64,000 bases of DNA, from assembly GCA_902728285.1 (NCBI GenBank), contig CACVBU010000910.1, positions 62,001 through 126,000 of the forward strand, read 5' to 3'. This document shows, piece after piece, positions 22,451 to 33,780 of this stretch; positions within the stretch are counted from its first letter, which is position 1; each line of letters starts with the position of its first letter. Origin of the DNA: Clytia hemisphaerica. Lineage: Eukaryota > Cnidaria > Hydrozoa > Leptothecata > Clytiidae. The notes below the pieces were generated by a model, which had not been told where the DNA came from, did no database searches, and saw only the letters and a program-made list of their open reading frames with translations. The translations under genes were made by a program, and so were the position numbers.

Positions 22451-23713
22451 ATGAGTGATATAATTGAAATAAAAATAGAAGAAGATGTAATCGAAACCGA
22501 AGAAAATGAGTTTCCACAAACATTATCATTGATTGTGAAGAAGGAAATTGTTGTTTGTGATAGAGTATCAAGTATTCCAATGGTTAAAATCGAATGCAAT
22601 GATGGAACAGAATCAAACGAAAAAGCACCAGGGTTGAAGTATGGAGAACAGTCTAAAACTGACGCGTTCAAGAAGTTTAAGTGTTCCAAATGTTTTATAA
22701 GTCTTAAACGTAAAAGAGATTTAATAAAACATCGTCAAATGGTCCACGGTAGAATTAAGCTTTTCAAATGTAAAGAATGTGGTAAATGTTTTACATTGAG
22801 AGTTAAACTTAATGTACATCGAAATCGTGTCCACAATCAAAAGAAATCATTTAGGTGTCAGGAATGTGGTGAAACTTTTACACACAAAACTTACCTTGAG
22901 GAACACAAACGATCCTTACATGGAGCTGCAAACCATATAACTACCAAGAAAACTGCATTGTCCATTGAAAAGAAGATTAAACATAAACATTTTGAATGTC
23001 AAAAGTGTGGTAAATCTTTTGCTTGTAAGAGATCATTAATGAAACATCAATTAATTCACACTGGCAGTGACTCGCCATGTATGGACAATCTTCCTGATCA
23101 TACTCACGAGAACTTAAAAGCTTTCATATGTAAGACATTTAAATCAAAGAAGAAGCTGAAAAAACACGTTGACAGAGTGCATAAGAAGATAAGACCACAC
23201 GTGTGCGATGAATGTGGTAAAGGTTTTACCATGCAATATGAAGTTAAAAAACACCAGGATGCTGTTCATAAAGGTATAAAGCCGTTTGAATGTCAAGAAT
23301 GTGGTAAATTCTTTGCTACAAAGGGAAATTTGGCGAGGCACCAAAGAACAGTCCATGAAGGTATTAAGGCATTTGAATGTCAAGAATGTGCTCAAAGTTT
23401 TGGGCAGAAAACGACCTTAACTTTTCATCAAAGAACAGTTCATGAAGGTATAAAGCCTTATAAATGTCAAGAATGTGGTAAGTGTTTTGCTAGAATGAGT
23501 TGTTTGAACCAGCATCAATTAACAGTTCATGACGGGATAAAGGATTTTGAGTGTCAGGAATGTGGTAAATGTTTTGCTACAAAGAGTTATTTGAAGCAGC
23601 ATAAATTAACAGTTCATGACGGGATAAAGGCTTTTGAGTGTCAGGAATGTGGTAAATCTTTTGGACATAAATCGAACTTAACTATGCATCAAAGAACTGT
23701 TCATCTAGATTAA
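22451..23713 (+). CDS. Chimeric C2H2 zinc-finger protein B1 (B-type front, A-type back)
   Basis: A 420-residue protein. Its N terminus (MSDIIEIKIEED, with SUMO-like lysines 8, 30 and 46) and fingers 1-6 are nearly identical to B2. Finger 5 has lost four residues around its second cysteine (FICKTFKSKKK against FICKECGKTLSSKKE), so it cannot fold normally. After about nucleotide 23304 the match switches: fingers 7-11 and the 3' flank to about 24185 resemble A1, not B2. The last finger is intact where A1 has its premature stop. This is a gene fusion within the cluster. One coding exon; probable nuclear regulator whose binding specificity should combine both parents. Confidence 0.9.
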   Translation: MSDIIEIKIEEDVIETEENEFPQTLSLIVKKEIVVCDRVSSIPMVKIECNDGTESNEKAPGLKYGEQSKTDAFKKFKCSKCFISLKRKRDLIKHRQMVHGRIKLFKCKECGKCFTLRVKLNVHRNRVHNQKKSFRCQECGETFTHKTYLEEHKRSLHGAANHITTKKTALSIEKKIKHKHFECQKCGKSFACKRSLMKHQLIHTGSDSPCMDNLPDHTHENLKAFICKTFKSKKKLKKHVDRVHKKIRPHVCDECGKGFTMQYEVKKHQDAVHKGIKPFECQECGKFFATKGNLARHQRTVHEGIKAFECQECAQSFGQKTTLTFHQRTVHEGIKPYKCQECGKCFARMSCLNQHQLTVHDGIKDFECQECGKCFATKSYLKQHKLTVHDGIKAFECQECGKSFGHKSNLTMHQRTVHLD

Positions 23714-24185
23714 AAGACCTTAAATATCAATAATCCACATTAAATATCTTGCTACAAAGAGAAATTTAGAGAGTCATCAATTTAACAGTTCATGGTAAAA
23801 CCTTTTCAGTGTCAAAACTATGGAAATTTTTTTTAATGAGAAAGGTTCGTTATAAAAACATCAAAGAAAAGCACATGATAAAATCTAACCTTTTCAATGT
23901 CATAGATGTGGTCAGTCTTTTGCATTTAGATGCGTCAAAAGGATGTTAACGAGAGAATGAAAGCTTTTACGTGTGAAAGTGTTGCAAACCTTTTGCAGGG
24001 AAAACTAATTTGAAGACGCACCAAACAACAGCCGGCAAGGCGATTAGAACATTTTTGGATCTTAAAAACGAAAATCTCATTGAATCTCAATGCCATTGAC
24101 AAAGAGCTACCTATGCTGCCTTCAACAGAGCTTTCTCCTTACAAGCTGGAACAGATGATAATGCGCTGCAAATCTTTCTCAAAAA
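23714..24185 (+). pseudogene. A1-type decayed tail after B1
   Basis: Decayed finger text followed by AACAGAGCTTTCTCC and GCTGGAACAGATGATAATGC, matching 18720-19215 downstream of A1. It supports a B1/A1 fusion extending through the 3' flank. Confidence 0.75.
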
Positions 24186-25010
24186 CATTCAAAAATTTGA
24201 TAAGTTACCAAGTTAACAAACAAAGCTATATTTTCTCTTAAATTGTGCTTTTTTGGTCAACTTTTCAAAATCATAGGTGTATTTTAATCATGAAGACAGT
24301 CATAGTTATGTCAACAATGTTATAAGCAAATTACAATTTTTGCTCTGAAATACTTGTAACATCTGAGGTTAAAAGTTTTTGGATCGAAAAGTTTTTCAAA
24401 ATTTTATATTGTTAAATACCGTCAATCCTCAAATAAGTGCTCTGACGCTTATTTAATTTTTCAGGCTCTAAGGGGGGCGGCGCTTATTCAAGCGGGGCGC
24501 TAAAATTTTTCATTTCAGAAATTCGTATATCAACAAATTCGGAATCTGCTTAAACTTAACTTTTTCAAAAAAGGTTGGTTTTTCAAAAAAGGATGAATAA
24601 AAGAATAATTGGAAAAATCCAATTGACAATGTCTATCATTTTATTCTTAATCGCTTTCTTTCTTTTAAAGACACAAGTATCTACTCAATATCTTATTCAA
24701 TCAATAACAATATTCAATCAATAACAATATTCGAATAAGCGCACTTCATTTTTGTATCGGAGATGCTTCAATATTACAAAGTCATTAATGCGAAAAAAAA
24801 GAAAAATTAAATAAAGTTTATTCAATCAAAAACTACACTTTAAAACTTCTTCATTTCGGAACTTTATTTACATTTTTATTTTCATCAATACTCCAAAGTA
24901 AACAATTTGGGCCGTCGTTTTTTAAATTTCATCTACAATTTAACTTGAGGACTGCTTTAAATCTTTTCAAACATAATAATTTCAATTCTGTTACTGTATT
25001 TTTCTTTTAT
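24186..25010. other. Spacer before A3
   Basis: No gene. It holds a GC-rich patch (GGCGGCGCTTATTCAAGCGG near 24477) that may belong to an element between about 24418 and 24745, and a fold-back arm relic near 24740-24890. Confidence 0.45.
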
Positions 25011-25034
25011 CTTAGAGCATTTTGTTTAAATGAA
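24990..25034 (+). promoter_or_regulatory. Conserved 5' splice acceptor of gene A3
   Basis: Pyrimidine tract ending CTTAG at 25011-25015, then AGCATTTTGTTTAAATGAA and the ATG at 25035. An ATG five bases upstream (25030) is out of frame and stops at once. Confidence 0.6.
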
Positions 25035-26090
25035 ATGAATGAGATTGAAGAAATAGAAATAAAAATTGAAGAAGAAGAAGATCATGGTTGTGATGAAACA
25101 ATTCATAATAATTTGGAAATTATTATCAAACTGGAAAATGAATCAATTGGATTTCCAGACGACGCAATTTTGGAACCATTAAAAAACCATGAAAGTGAAC
25201 TTTTTAATAATTCTTGTAGAAATGTAAAGGGGAACGATGTTACTTCAACCGAAGAAACTGACCCCAAAAATTATAAAATCGCCATTAAACTTGAAGATGA
25301 GTTAAAATCTCTAGATGATAAGAATCAAAGTGTAGTAAATATTAACGATGGAACGAATTGTTTTGATCAATTTTCACTGATTAAGGAAATGAATTCACAG
25401 ATCGGTGAGGAAATCACTATTAAATTTGAAGATAAATTGTTTCAAAACCATGAAAATGAAAATAAGCAGGAATGTTTTGAGGCTGACAAGATCGAAAATC
25501 CAAACATTGACGAAATAACGAAAAGTTCGGTTAAAGAACATCAAAGAACGATATATCATAAACCTTTTAAATGTCAAGAATGTGGTAAATCTTTTGCTAC
25601 AAAGAGAAATTTGTTGAGGCACCAAAGAACAGTCCATCAAGGTATAAAAGCCTTTAAATGTCAAGAATGTGGTAAATGTTTCGCAGAGAAAAGGAAATTA
25701 ACTTCTCATCAAAGAACTGTTCATCAAGGTATAAGGCTTTTTAAATGTCGAGAATGTAGTAAATCTTTTGCTACAAAGAGTTGTTTGGTGAGACACCAAA
25801 GAACAGTCCATCAAGGTATAAAGGCATTTGAATGTCAAGAATGTGGTAAAACTTTTGGACAGAAAACGAACTTAACTTCCCATCAAAGAAATGTCCATCA
25901 AGGTATAACGGCCTTTAAATGTCAGGAATGTGGTAAATCTTTTGGACAGAAAACGAACTTAACTTCCCATCAAAGAACTGTCCATCAAGGTATTAAGGCA
26001 TTTGAATGTCAAGAATGTGCTAAATGTTTTGGGCAGAAAACGAACTTGTCTTCCCATCAAAGAACTGTCCATCAAGGTATAAAGGTGTAA
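25035..26090 (+). CDS. C2H2 zinc-finger protein A3 (6 fingers)
   Basis: A 351-residue family-A protein. The open frame extends upstream to 24945, but family alignment and the acceptor at 25015 place the start at 25035 (MNEIEEIEIKIEEEE). The acidic N terminus again holds IKxE motifs. A degenerate half-finger (EHQRTIYHKP) precedes six C-x2-C-x12-H-x4-H fingers from residue 178. Fingers 4-6 share FGQKTNLTSHQR, the type that also ends A2. It is the counterpart of A2 in the second cluster unit, with five fewer fingers. Confidence 0.9.
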   Translation: MNEIEEIEIKIEEEEDHGCDETIHNNLEIIIKLENESIGFPDDAILEPLKNHESELFNNSCRNVKGNDVTSTEETDPKNYKIAIKLEDELKSLDDKNQSVVNINDGTNCFDQFSLIKEMNSQIGEEITIKFEDKLFQNHENENKQECFEADKIENPNIDEITKSSVKEHQRTIYHKPFKCQECGKSFATKRNLLRHQRTVHQGIKAFKCQECGKCFAEKRKLTSHQRTVHQGIRLFKCRECSKSFATKSCLVRHQRTVHQGIKAFECQECGKTFGQKTNLTSHQRNVHQGITAFKCQECGKSFGQKTNLTSHQRTVHQGIKAFECQECAKCFGQKTNLSSHQRTVHQGIKV

Positions 26091-26700
26091 ATTGTCGAAA
26101 ATGTGGTAAATCTTTTAGACAGAAAACGACTATAACCTCGCATAAGAACTTAACTTCGCATTAGAGTACTGTCCATCGAGGTATAAAGTCTTTTAAATGT
26201 CAAGAATGTGGTAAATATTTTTTAGAAAAAGAAATTGAACTTCTCATCAACGATTTGCCCATCAAGGTATAAGAGCCTTTAAATGTCCTGAATTTTTTAA
26301 ATGTTTTGTAGAGAAAAGAAACTTAATTTTTCACCAAAGAATTGTTCATGAAGTTGTAAAGGCTTCTAAATGTCAAGATTGTGGTAAATATTTTGAATGG
26401 AATATAAACTTCTCATCAAAGGATTGTCCATCAAGGCATAAAGGCATTTGATTCTCATTAATGTGGTAAATCTTTCGGGGATAAAAGTAACTTTTTAAGG
26501 CTCATCAAGAAAATGTTCACGATAGAATAAAACTTTTTAAATGTTAAGAATGTGGTAAATCTTTTGCACGGAAAAGTCATTTGAAAGCACATCAAAGAAC
26601 AGTGTATATGATATGAAATCACTTGAGTGTCATTAATGTGGTAATTGTTTTTGAGACAAAAGTTTGATAAAGAAACATCAAAAACAGTCCATGATAAAAC
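26091..26700 (+). pseudogene. Decayed fingers downstream of A3
   Basis: The duplicate of the decayed tail behind A2, with the same stops and frame breaks but no MITE. It contains the empty insertion site at 26167-26168. Confidence 0.75.
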
Positions 26701-26990
26701 TTTGCAGTTTTTTTTGGAATTTTTTTTTTGGTTGTAAAAATCGGATTTTCTTATTTTGGGGAAATTCCCTCATGTCATATTTAGGGCAAAAGAGGATTAC
26801 TCGCGATTGGATTGATTCTCTTTTATCATTTTTTGCACTTTGATGTAAAATGGTAATATTTAAAATTTGATGAAGCCTAATTTTCAAATAATAATTTTTT
26901 TGGGCAAATATGGGCCAAAATGTGCCTAAAATTGGGCTTTCTGGACTATGTGAAATTGCTTCATTTAGTTTGTTCATTTAGTTCTCCCTT

Positions 26991-27144
26991 GTGGTTATCC
27001 ATATAGTACGTACTCAAAATGTTTTTAAATATTCGATACCCCCTTCCCCCTTGTACATAGTGAACAATAGAAATGACGTCATTAAAGCAATAGACATACG
27101 CCCCCTCTCCCCCTTCACTGCGTACGTACTATGTGGATGGCCCC
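26991..27144. mobile_element. Small MITE upstream of B2 (TAGTACGTACGCA type)
   Basis: The homologue of the element at 22202-22342 in the same position before a B gene, with about 15 extra bases in the middle. It was present before the B duplication. Confidence 0.65.
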
Positions 27145-27199
27145 TTTGAACTTCCAGCTTCAAATAATTTTACGTCTACTGTATTTGTCTGTATCAGAT

Positions 27200-27252
27200 T
27201 CATATTTTTCTTTTACTTACTTTATTTTCAGAGATAACGCAACTAAATAATA
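27200..27252 (+). promoter_or_regulatory. Conserved 5' splice acceptor of gene B2
   Basis: TATTTTCAG ends at 27231, followed by AGATAACGCAACTAAATAATA and the start codon, almost identical to B1. Confidence 0.6.
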
Positions 27253-28773
27253 ATGAGTGATATAATTGAAATAAAAATAGAAGAAGATGTAATCGAAACT
27301 GAAGGAAATGAGTTTCCACAAACATTATCATTGACTTTGAAGGAAGGAATTGTTGTTTGTGATAGAGTACCAAGTATTCCAATGGTTAAAATCGAATGCA
27401 ATGATGGAGCAGAATCAAACGAAAAAACACCAGGGTTGAAGTATGGAGAACAGTCTAAAACTGACGCGTTCAAGAAGTTTAAGTGTTCCAAATGTTTTAT
27501 AAGTCTTAAACGTAAAAGAGATTTAATAAAACATCGTCAAATGGTCCACAGTAGAATTAAGCTTTTTAAATGTAAAGAATGTGGTAAATGTTTTACATTG
27601 AGAGTTAAACTTAATGTACATCGAAATCGTATCCACAATCGAAAGAAATCATTCAGGTGTCAGGAATGTGGTGAAACTTTTACACACAAAACTTACCTTG
27701 AGGAACACAAACGATCCTTACATGGAGCTGCAAACCATATAACTACCAAGAAAACTGCATTGTCCATTGAAAAGAAGATTAAACATAAACATTTCGAATG
27801 TCAAAAGTGTGGTAAATCTTTTGATTGTAAGAGATCATTAATGAAACATCAATTAATTCACACTGAAAGTGACTCGCCATGTATGGACGATCTTCCTGAT
27901 CAAACTCACGAGAACTTAAAAGCTTTTATATGTAAGGAATGTGGTAAGACATTGTCATCAAAGAAGGAGCTGGAAAAACACGTTGACAGAGTGCATAGGA
28001 AGATAAGACCACACATGTGCGATGAATGTGGTAAAAGTTTTACGATGCAATATGAAGTTAAAAAACACCAGGATGTTGTTTATAAAGGTATAAAGCCGTT
28101 TGAATGTCAAGAATGTGGTGAACGTTTTACATATAACAAATATCTTCAAAGGCACTCGTTGAAACATAAAGGAATTAAACCCTTTAAATGCGACCAGTGT
28201 TCTGCGAAATTCATAACAAAGTATTCCCTTACCTCTCATGTCAATATCGTTCACAAAAAACTGAAACCTTTCCATTGTACTCAGTGTAGTATGAAGTTTT
28301 CTATGAGTGCAGGATTGAAACGTCACATCAACGCAATACACAAGAACCTTAAACCATTCAAATGTAATACTTGTGATACAGATTTTTCACGCAAAGACCA
28401 TCTTCAATTACACCAAGACACTGTTCATAAAGGACTTAAAAAATATTCCTGCGATCAGTGTGGTGTTAGTTATGGATGCAAATCTTATCTTAAACAACAT
28501 ATAGACTTTGTCCATAAAAAATTAAAGCCACTTAAATGCCATGAATGCGACTCTAAATATAGTAGAAAGAGAGATCTCGATGCTCATATCAATACAGTAC
28601 ACAAGAAGATCAAATCTTTTAAGTGTGAAATTTGTGGAGACCGTTTCAGCCAAAGTAGTTGTCTCTACAGACACCAACAAATTCATAAAGGGACAAAATT
28701 CTCATGCAATGTTTGTGGTAATTCCTTTTCAAGGAAAGATAGTCTGAAGAAACACATGGAAACTTGCGAGTAG
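27253..28773 (+). CDS. C2H2 zinc-finger protein B2 (about 14 fingers)
   Basis: A 506-residue protein and probably the intact form of family B. The N-terminal 75 residues carry three hydrophobic-K-x-E motifs. About 14 fingers follow, in two styles: 1-6 shared with B1, and 7-14 diverse with linkers such as HKKLKPF and HKNLKPF. These back fingers differ strongly from each other, unlike the near-identical A fingers, which suggests long-term selection for a defined site. Finger 6 has its last zinc ligand changed (VVYKG instead of VxHKG), and finger 14 ends in cysteine. One coding exon. Role: probable sequence-specific nuclear regulator; target unknown. Confidence 0.9.
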   Translation: MSDIIEIKIEEDVIETEGNEFPQTLSLTLKEGIVVCDRVPSIPMVKIECNDGAESNEKTPGLKYGEQSKTDAFKKFKCSKCFISLKRKRDLIKHRQMVHSRIKLFKCKECGKCFTLRVKLNVHRNRIHNRKKSFRCQECGETFTHKTYLEEHKRSLHGAANHITTKKTALSIEKKIKHKHFECQKCGKSFDCKRSLMKHQLIHTESDSPCMDDLPDQTHENLKAFICKECGKTLSSKKELEKHVDRVHRKIRPHMCDECGKSFTMQYEVKKHQDVVYKGIKPFECQECGERFTYNKYLQRHSLKHKGIKPFKCDQCSAKFITKYSLTSHVNIVHKKLKPFHCTQCSMKFSMSAGLKRHINAIHKNLKPFKCNTCDTDFSRKDHLQLHQDTVHKGLKKYSCDQCGVSYGCKSYLKQHIDFVHKKLKPLKCHECDSKYSRKRDLDAHINTVHKKIKSFKCEICGDRFSQSSCLYRHQQIHKGTKFSCNVCGNSFSRKDSLKKHMETCE

Positions 28774-31700
28774 CCATCAGCCATCAGCCATTAAAACGTG
28801 AGGAAACTGGGTTCGAGTTTGTCAGGGAAGAATGACGTCAAAAAGTTGTTGCATTGACATCCTTATAGACAAAGAACGTGACGTCATATCCTTGTAAATT
28901 CATTACCAAACCCCTTTAAAGTCGACGATGTCGCTTAAGGGCTAATTAATAGGTGTGTTCAAGGTTACAATTTTCATTTTTTTTATTCACTTGTCTATTC
29001 TGTTTTCTTAGGATTTTCAAAAAATTTCATTTCTATTTCATTCCTTTTTAAATAAGAAAACAAATGTCGGTACAGTGCTCCATACGGAAGTATTTTTAAA
29101 ATACAAGAAATTCAATTCAATTCACATAATGTTTTTTTGTCTCATATTGCTGTTCTTATTTCTTCAATATCCAATTGGCTTTGAGATCTGACGATTTTAG
29201 AATTTAGATATGCTCTTAACAGCATTGATAAAATCCCAAATAATACTTATCTCTTTTTTAGATAATCAGGGTTATCTAAAGTCCACCTGCCTTAAGTGTG
29301 CAGTGATATTTGTTTTACCTGTCATTTTTCGACCGAAATTCAAACATATGATTTACACACCCCTGTCTCGCAGCCCCGCGGTGGAACTTTTTTCTCAATG
29401 GGGATTAAAATTCATATTGAAATCTCAATGGGGATAGGATAATTATTTTTCACTTAAACGAATTGTGAAGCTTTTTTCGGTCTTTCTGTTCCGACAAGTG
29501 TAGTATGTATGTTACACTATATTGTTATAAATTTTTTTCTTTTACTTTTTAATGAAGAACATCTGTACTAATTTTCACATTGATAACTCTACTAGAACAA
29601 AGATAATCGAGGGTGGTAGAGTCTAATACCCCCCCCTTCCCCCCCCCCCCTTGGGGCTAGAAAAAAAGCTTGGGCTTAATAGGGGTTAAACAAGGTGTAG
29701 AGGACATTCTTAGATCTTCTTGCTGCTCGTAAAACGATAAAGGTCATTTCTACGTTTATATTTATATTGTTTTAGAAAATTAAGAAAACATAGTCAATAA
29801 TACACGAAGTTGCTTTTGGAAGTAAAAAGATAAAGAAAATGTGTCACATAAGCAAAATGATTGCGTCATCAGTATTGACGAGTTGGAAAACGTCAATGAA
29901 AATTCAGGAAAATTACGAAAGTTGCAGATGTAAACATGGGATAACGTTGTTTCGAAGATCGAATGTACGAGATTTGGAAAACCATTTACACGAACCAACA
30001 ACAACTCTCAAAGAAGAATGCCAGATGATGTAGTGAGTATTTCTCTCTTTTTTTCATCTCGTCATTTTTATGGGATTTTACAATCTAACGTGGATATCAA
30101 AGGCCGCGTTGGGAGCAGAAAGTTTAAGTAAGTAGTACTAAGTTGATATGGGAATTCAATTCTGATTACTCTTAGTAGGGGGCCAATCCTTAGGATCCGT
30201 GACATCTTTTATGCGACGCAACCGCATCTTCTTTTAAGATAAGAACATTCTTAGGCTTAAAACTGAATAAGTTAAGAACATCCGAAGGTTTTAAAAGTTT
30301 CGGATGTTCTTATAAAATAACGTGTAATGATCTTAATCTTGGCTTGATCTTAATATTGGATTAGCCCCTTTCCTTTAGAACTCTAGCATGAGTGGCCGCA
30401 AATACGCCCATCGAAATATCAGATAAGAGAAAGCTAAACTATGATGCTCACGAAAACTCAATTTTCTGAATTTTTAGTTTTCATCTGTGAATATTCTCAT
30501 CAGGAAAAGCATGTCACGACTTAGGATTCAAAATCAATTAACACGTGACTGCTTCAAATAACCGAATTCTTAACATGTAATGAGATGTTGTCATGTCTAT
30601 TGCTTTCTCATTAGAATCTATATAAAAAAATGCGTTCAAAAACTGGAACCTTAGTTATTTAGTCATTTTGAATACATCATCATAAGAATATAAGAATTCG
30701 ATGGCCAAGAAGCTAAGAACACATAGTCCCCTCCCTTTTATAAAGAGGGGGAACCAATTTTCCAATTTTGAATAGGTGAGGGGGAAATGAAAATTTGAAT
30801 AGTAAAGGGGGGGGGGGAGAGAGGAGGGAAAACATCGATAGTTGGCAATTTTTTTTTTGGGGGGGGGGAGTGTAAAATCACTTCAATTTTATCTCAGCAA
30901 CCAGGTCAGTCCACATGATATCATGTGATTAGATCATGATTGAAAAATTAACCAATTTTCGTTCTATTTTGTCTAGTATTTCTTTTGCAGCAAAATTTTA
31001 CGTTTGTGTCAGGTTGAAATTTGAGATATTTATACGGGTATATGGGGGGAACTGATATTTTCAGAATTTTCTGGGGGGGGAAGCAAAAAAGAGGGGGAAA
31101 CGAAAAAACTCAGTCATAGGGGGGAAAAAAAGAGGAGGGAGATTTAAAAAAATCAAGAATTTGGTGGGGGGAACAAACCCTGGATGACACTATGGAACAT
31201 TATAATAAAAGGCTATATGAACTCTAAAACACCCAATTTCCTATAGAAAATTGATTCTACTGTCACTTTCAAGCGGGATAGTGGTTCTGTCAGTTAAAAG
31301 ATAGTTTGCGGTAAGTTCACTTGTTTTTACGTCAATAAAAGATATTTTCCGTTCCCCTAGAAAAAACTCTATTAAAATTTTTAGCCGCCTATCCCGGAAA
31401 GAAACAGTTGAAAACATCTCTTAAAAGTGAGGAGATCTTATCCAAGATAGCGCATCCTGTATCACCCCGAAATCCCACAGGTGATACTGTAAAAAAATTC
31501 ACAAAATCTGTAAAAAAAACTTGTGAGTAGGATTGCTTTTTTGAAAATTGAACCTTAGTTGAAGCAGTTGGCATGCTAAAAAATGTAAAACCACTCCACG
31601 GCAGAGACTTGCGATGAAATGTCTCATAAAAAGAACATTATTCTTTTTAACCTAACCATAACAGACCTAGACTATGCTATAGTCTAAGACGAGTTTCATC

Positions 31701-32337
31701 TAAGAGGAACAAAGGTGAAGACGGGAATTTTTTACGGGAGTAGCTGTTGTCAACAGTAAACACAGACTCTATCCGCCGCGAAACATATTACGTTTTAGAT
31801 AATATACAAACTATATTATATCATAATAATACATTATACGGACGATAGCATCGTCTATAACAGACCGTTCGTCGGGGTTCTTTTCGTGCGAGGAAGAGTT
31901 TGGTACAGGCTACAGAACGATGGTACATATGATTCAGTTAACATGGCAATACACGAATTTCCTGTCAACAGGTTCATGTAAAAAAGTCACAAAAAAACGT
32001 CAAGTAAAGGCTGAATCGGCTGAATATTGCACGCTTAAGCATATTTTTTTAAATGTCTACAAAGCTCTACTCGTCGTTTTTGGCGACTTTTTTATATGAA
32101 TTTTTTATAGGAAATTTTTATAATTCTGAAAACTGAGTTCACATAATCAAATAAAGCTGACATGTAAATAAGAGCAATCGAATTATGTCACTGTTATTGT
32201 TTACATTGTCATCATGTAAAACAACCAAAACGTTACTTTTCAATTTAAAGAAAAAAAACATACAAAAAGGTATTAGAGCTTGTATAACTATCAAATGATT
32301 GGTTGGACCTGATAATCACTGGCTCATGTTGAAGAAA
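28774..32337. other. Gene-poor stretch
   Basis: No gene supported. It has C-runs at 29629-29651, G-runs at 30808-30818, 30858-30867 and 31074-31081, and half of an ATAAGAAC-family element near 30236-30333. The short frame at 29839-30033 has no recognisable feature. Confidence 0.5.
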
Positions 32338-32339
32338 TA

Positions 32340-32756
32340 CAGTGGAATCTCCATAACTCGAACACGCACGGGAAAACACAAATTGAGAGTTAAGGAAATT
32401 TTGAGTTAAGGAGTAAGGTTTATGAGGCATTGTTAACTGACATTGTCAACTTGTTCGAGTTAAGGAGACATTCGAGTTATAGAGTAAAAGAGTTTTCATA
32501 AGAAAGTTTCCATCGGCTCGTACGGGATACTCGAGGATGGATTAACTTATACTCGAGCAAAAATTGACTTATCTATAGATAAATATAGAAGATTTTTTAG
32601 CTATAGTTAACACTTATAACTCGATTTTTAAGGGCGATTAGTTATTCATCGAATAAGAGCGTCTTTTATCAGAGTTTCTTGTTTGCGGCGACTTTAAATA
32701 TTATCGAATAATGGAGCGTGTCGAATAGACGTCGTTGAATTAGAGAGTTTCAACTG
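32340..32756. mobile_element. pogo/Tigger-like MITE
   Basis: Starts CAGTGGAATCTCCATAACTC and ends with the imperfect inverse (reverse complement CAGTTGAAACTCTCTAATTC), flanked by TA on both sides. CAGT ends and TCGAA-rich termini are typical of pogo/Tigger elements. No transposase. Relatives lie at 49161-49727 and, truncated, at 53404-53496. Confidence 0.75.
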
Positions 32757-32867
32757 TATTGCGAGTTTTGCTGAGATCGCGAAGATGTTTTTTTTTTTTT
32801 TAACTGACTTTTTAGCCTGGTGATAGCTTGATTTCTCCACAATTAGTAACGATCACGATAGAAGTTT

Positions 32868-33098
32868 TGAAGCCTTAGGATGTTCTTAGTCTTTTGAGTT
32901 TTAAGCCTAAAAATGTTCTCAAGTTGTTCTTATTCTCATCATTTTTTGAGTATTTTTGTCCATTTTTTTAAGAAATCGGGTGCTTAGAGTCTGCAAAACC
33001 TTGAAATATTATCTATCAACTTGTCCTTGATATTTTGGCCATCAAAGATTTATGTTCTACTTTTATAGATTGTTCTTATAAAAAAATGCTCAGGTGGT
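32868..33098 (+). mobile_element. ATAAGAAC-family MITE, diverged
   Basis: Resembles the 35351-35580 copy through its length (TTTTAAGCCTAAAAATGTTC, then GTGAGTATTTTTGTCC-like text) and ends GATTGTTCTTATAAAAAA. Confidence 0.6.
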
Positions 33099-33224
33099 CG
33101 AGGGTCAACATTACTTTCGGTACGTACTAGAACTAGAAGTTGGGGGGGGGGGTGATAGAGCTATTTATGTTAAGGGGACAAGGAGATACGCTCAGAATAA
33201 TCGGTTACGCATAGGGTGCCCAAC

Positions 33225-33508
33225 ATTGAGTTTCAAGCCGAAGGCTAGAGGTCAATCTCCTTGGTAGGATTTGAAGCCAACAAATCCTACCAAAGTTGCG
33301 CGGCCTTGAGCGACCCGCCTGGTTTTTACACAAATGACAGATTGAAACTAAAATTTACCGCTTCATTTTGAAAAATATATCACTCGAAAACAAAGGAATT
33401 GCTAGATTCAATCCGTCATCAAAAATACGGCGCATATTTTAAGGCTTCAATTTTTCTTGCCTGAGAAAGGTTAGAGATTGACCTCTAGCCTTCGGCTTGA
33501 AACTCAAT
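33225..33508. mobile_element. Inverted-repeat element with 10-bp duplication
   Basis: Ends are ATTGAGTTTCAAGCCGAAGG and its inverse, with arms of about 45 bases. A 10-base duplication GGTGCCCAAC flanks it at 33215-33224 and 33509-33518. Duplications of 9-11 bases again suggest a Mutator-like source. Confidence 0.8.
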
Positions 33509-33530
33509 GGTGCCCAACAGTTTATGCTAC

Positions 33531-33780
33531 AGATTTTTTTATAAGAACAAATTATATAAGAACATAAGGCTTTGCTGGCCAAAATGTTAAGAACAAGTTA
33601 AGAACATTTTAAGGCTTTGTGGTCTCAAAAACACCCTATTTCTTAGGAAAACGGTTAAAATTATCCACAAAATGGTCAAAATTAGAACATTTTCAGAACA
33701 TTTTTAGGCTTAAAATTGAAGAATTTAACAACATCTGAGGGTTTCAAAAATTTTGGATATTCTTACAAAAAAATGTGAAG
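33531..33780 (-). mobile_element. ATAAGAAC-family MITE flanked by 20-bp repeat
   Basis: Reverse-oriented copy of the dispersed family. The phrase GGTGCCCAACAGTTTATGCT occurs on both sides (33509-33528 and 33781-33800). Confidence 0.6.

Noticed and set aside
24945-25034. Upstream extension of the A3 frame
   Set aside because: It reads through the conserved splice acceptor, and family members start at the MNEIE methionine.
18173-28341. Antisense frames across the zinc-finger genes
   Set aside because: They follow the complement of the 84-base finger repeat and have no own features.
29629-29651. Long C- or G-runs (also near 30810, 33140, 56809 and 63301)
   Set aside because: Homopolymer runs alone; possible slippage or assembly noise, and not a G-quadruplex pattern of spaced tracts.
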